The notes under the pieces were generated by a model. It did not search any database. It saw nothing but the letters and a program-made list of their open reading frames with translations, and was not told the DNA's origin. From assembly GCA_020048935.1 (NCBI GenBank), contig JAIFLS010000165.1, positions 1 to 7,366 on the forward strand: a DNA stretch of 7,366 nucleotides, read 5' to 3'. Below, one piece after another: positions 6,257 through 7,366 of the stretch (within the stretch, counting starts at the first letter, position 1; every line of letters begins with the position of its first letter). The position numbers and the translations under genes were made by a program. Origin of the DNA: a bacterium (GTDB taxonomy: Bacteria; Verrucomicrobiota; Kiritimatiellia; UBA8416).

Positions 6257-6260
6257 CCCC
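6257..6260 (-). promoter_or_regulatory. Ribosome binding site that favours the ATG start of the GH26 gene
   Basis: GGGG on the minus strand lies 5 nt before the ATG at 6251, a good distance. The alternative GTG start at 6257 overlaps the last G of this run, and its nearest other purine run (AAAAGGGG) is about 12 nt away. The spacing therefore argues for the ATG, which also gives a cleaner signal peptide. Confidence 0.45.
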
Positions 6261-6287
6261 ATGTTATATTGCCCCTTTTACAGTAGC

Positions 6288-6316
6288 ATTATAACAGTCT
6301 TGCCAGCCTCGCGCAA
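6288..6316 (-). promoter_or_regulatory. Extended -10 promoter of the GH26 gene
   Basis: On the minus strand, TATAAT (6293-6288) is a perfect -10 box, and the preceding TGT makes it an extended TGnTATAAT element. Seventeen bases upstream is TTGCGC (6316-6311), a weak -35 box. The start site would be near 6281, giving a leader of about 30 nt. The element lies between the GH172 stop and the GH26 start, so GH26 can be transcribed independently of GH172. Confidence 0.75.
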
Positions 6317-6328
6317 ACGAAAACGCAC

Positions 6329-7267
6329 TTACCAATGGTAAAACCAGGTGTAAGTAGAGTAGCTCGTCCTTGCAGGCTTCAAATAGCCCTCTTTTTCAAC
6401 GGCCGTGCCGTGCTCTGTCTCTCCGCAGCGGCAGGTGAGCCTTAGTCCGTTCTGAAATAGGACGGGGTCTTCGTCGTGAAACCGATACGCCGAGAAACGA
6501 TTGCTCTCTTTGCAAAAATGGGTAAGGCCTGCGATGTCAGCATAGTACTTGCCCGTGTCAAAGTAATAGGTCCCAAGAAAGTAGTCCTCCAGCCCCGATG
6601 AAAGCATTAATGGCTTCTGCTCTCCCCCCATGTATGCCCGCATACAGGCCTCGAGATACGTTAATGATTCCCCCTGGGCGGCAATGGTCACCTGGAACAG
6701 CGCGCCTTGTCCGTCCACCTTGCAGAGGTTAAACTCCTCGAGCGGTTCGGCCTCGAAATTCTCAAGGCAAGCCAGGCTCAGCTTTGCCGCTGGCGGCAAC
6801 TCGATCCCGCCAAGGCTGACACGGCCATTCTCCAGCCCTCGGATAATCCACCAGATCTGGGGATTGGGCTCTGCGCCTGCGGCTCGTTGTGCCGTCACAC
6901 GGATACACGTGCTGAAGGGAATCCGATAGTTGTTGAATATACCGTTTCGCTTACCGATCTTTCCAATGTGTTTTGTCGCCCAGGGCGCTTGCTGCTCGTT
7001 GAAACCAATCCCGTGCCCCAGGAACAATCCCATGTCAATAGAAGGAATGGTTTCACCATCTACATAGTATCGAATACGCGTATCCTCCACGCCTTTGAAA
7101 TTACCCCCGAACCAGAAGTGAGTAAGACAGCCCTTACCCATATGCTCAAAGAGCACGGCCTCTGTCCCCTCTTCCAGTATACGTTCCCCTTTGCCCATGG
7201 TGCCAATGGATCGGCAGGCGTCGACGGGGTCAAGAAACGAATCCACGGTGTTGATCGATGTTTTCAT
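6329..7267 (-). CDS. GH172 (DUF2961) family glycoside hydrolase
   Basis: A 312-residue protein without signal peptide or membrane segment, so probably cytoplasmic. It matches the DUF2961 family, now glycoside hydrolase family 172, whose characterised members include difructose-anhydride and alpha-furanosidase enzymes. Family marks in order are GKGCLTHFWF (44-53), RIRYYVDGETIPSIDM (64-79), FNNYRIPFS (111-119), the signature SSGLEDYFLGTYYFDTG (223-239), SAYRFHDEDPVLF (259-271) and the closing YSTYTWFYH (303-311). Glu227 in LEDYF corresponds to the usual TEDYF catalytic Glu; the second catalytic Glu cannot be assigned with confidence. It is at the short end for the family, but both ends look intact. 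The start is the ATG at 7267, with AAGGAG 12 nt upstream. Its codons look less GC-rich than those of the genes at 1-4067, by eye only. It is co-oriented with the secreted GH26 gene, which suggests a shared polysaccharide-use role. The substrate is unknown. Confidence 0.87.
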   Translation of the reverse strand: MKTSINTVDSFLDPVDACRSIGTMGKGERILEEGTEAVLFEHMGKGCLTHFWFGGNFKGVEDTRIRYYVDGETIPSIDMGLFLGHGIGFNEQQAPWATKHIGKIGKRNGIFNNYRIPFSTCIRVTAQRAAGAEPNPQIWWIIRGLENGRVSLGGIELPPAAKLSLACLENFEAEPLEEFNLCKVDGQGALFQVTIAAQGESLTYLEACMRAYMGGEQKPLMLSSGLEDYFLGTYYFDTGKYYADIAGLTHFCKESNRFSAYRFHDEDPVLFQNGLRLTCRCGETEHGTAVEKEGYLKPARTSYSTYTWFYHW

Positions 7268-7279
7268 TAGCAGTCATTA

Positions 7280-7285
7280 CTCCTT
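7280..7285 (-). promoter_or_regulatory. Ribosome binding site of the GH172 gene
   Basis: AAGGAG on the minus strand lies 12 nt before the ATG at 7267, a rather long spacing. An out-of-frame ATG at 7277 is only 2 nt away from it and would give a 15-codon frame, too close to be a convincing start. The visible upstream region to 7366 shows no confident -10/-35 pair. Confidence 0.45.
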
Positions 7286-7366
7286 ATTCTTGCGTGTTGT
7301 TTCCAAGCGTTACCACTACCTCATAGACGAATTGAAATGGTTTAGGGAGTGAGGCGAGTGCGGATA

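Noticed and set aside
7297..7315. A possible LacI/CRE-type operator upstream of the GH172 gene around AAGCGTTACC
   Set aside because: The arms are not properly symmetric and key operator bases differ, so it does not pass as a palindromic operator.

Overview
The window looks like a chromosomal piece of a Gram-negative, polysaccharide-degrading bacterium, most likely of the PVC superphylum (Kiritimatiellota, Verrucomicrobiota or Lentisphaerota). The main clue is the secreted glycoside hydrolase at 4131-6251. It combines a lectin-like N-terminal domain, Asp-rich type-3 (calcium-loop) repeats, a family-26 catalytic domain, and a tail containing an 'NLFEYATGTDP' motif and ending in 'NFYRLGISRP', a style common in secreted proteins of that group. 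This assignment is inference from composition and architecture; no rRNA or other phylogenetic marker is present.

Layout. (1) Positions 1-2898 hold a small carbon-use locus. A DeoR-family repressor (2137-2898, +) is divergent from a PHP-domain metal-dependent phosphoesterase-like protein (738-2069, -). This is followed on the minus strand by an SrlD-like short-chain dehydrogenase (1-632, -) that runs off the left edge. The 67-bp divergent gap and its flanks carry a good sigma70-type promoter for the regulator, flanked by a 13-bp inverted repeat with one mismatch, which is a candidate operator. The PHP-SDR gap carries three perfect palindromes that touch end to end. (2) Positions 2899-3065 are an intergenic gap with a strong hairpin after deoR. 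A divergent Dus-type tRNA-dihydrouridine synthase follows (3066-4067, +). (3) Convergent with it, on the minus strand, is a polysaccharide-use pair: a cytoplasmic-looking GH172/DUF2961 protein (6329-7267), then a secreted GH26-type hydrolase (4131-6251) with its own extended -10 promoter.

How the genes may work together. The DeoR, PHP and SrlD-like set fits a regulated pathway for a phosphorylated sugar or sugar alcohol: the SDR would oxidise a hexitol-phosphate-like substrate and the PHP protein would hydrolyse a phosphoester, under a repressor that senses a phosphosugar. The GH26 enzyme would cut a mannan-like or related polysaccharide outside the cytoplasm, and the GH172 protein could process released furanoside-type oligosaccharides inside it. 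The Dus gene seems to be an unrelated housekeeping-type gene between the two loci. No RNA gene, transposon, CRISPR array or phage gene was seen.
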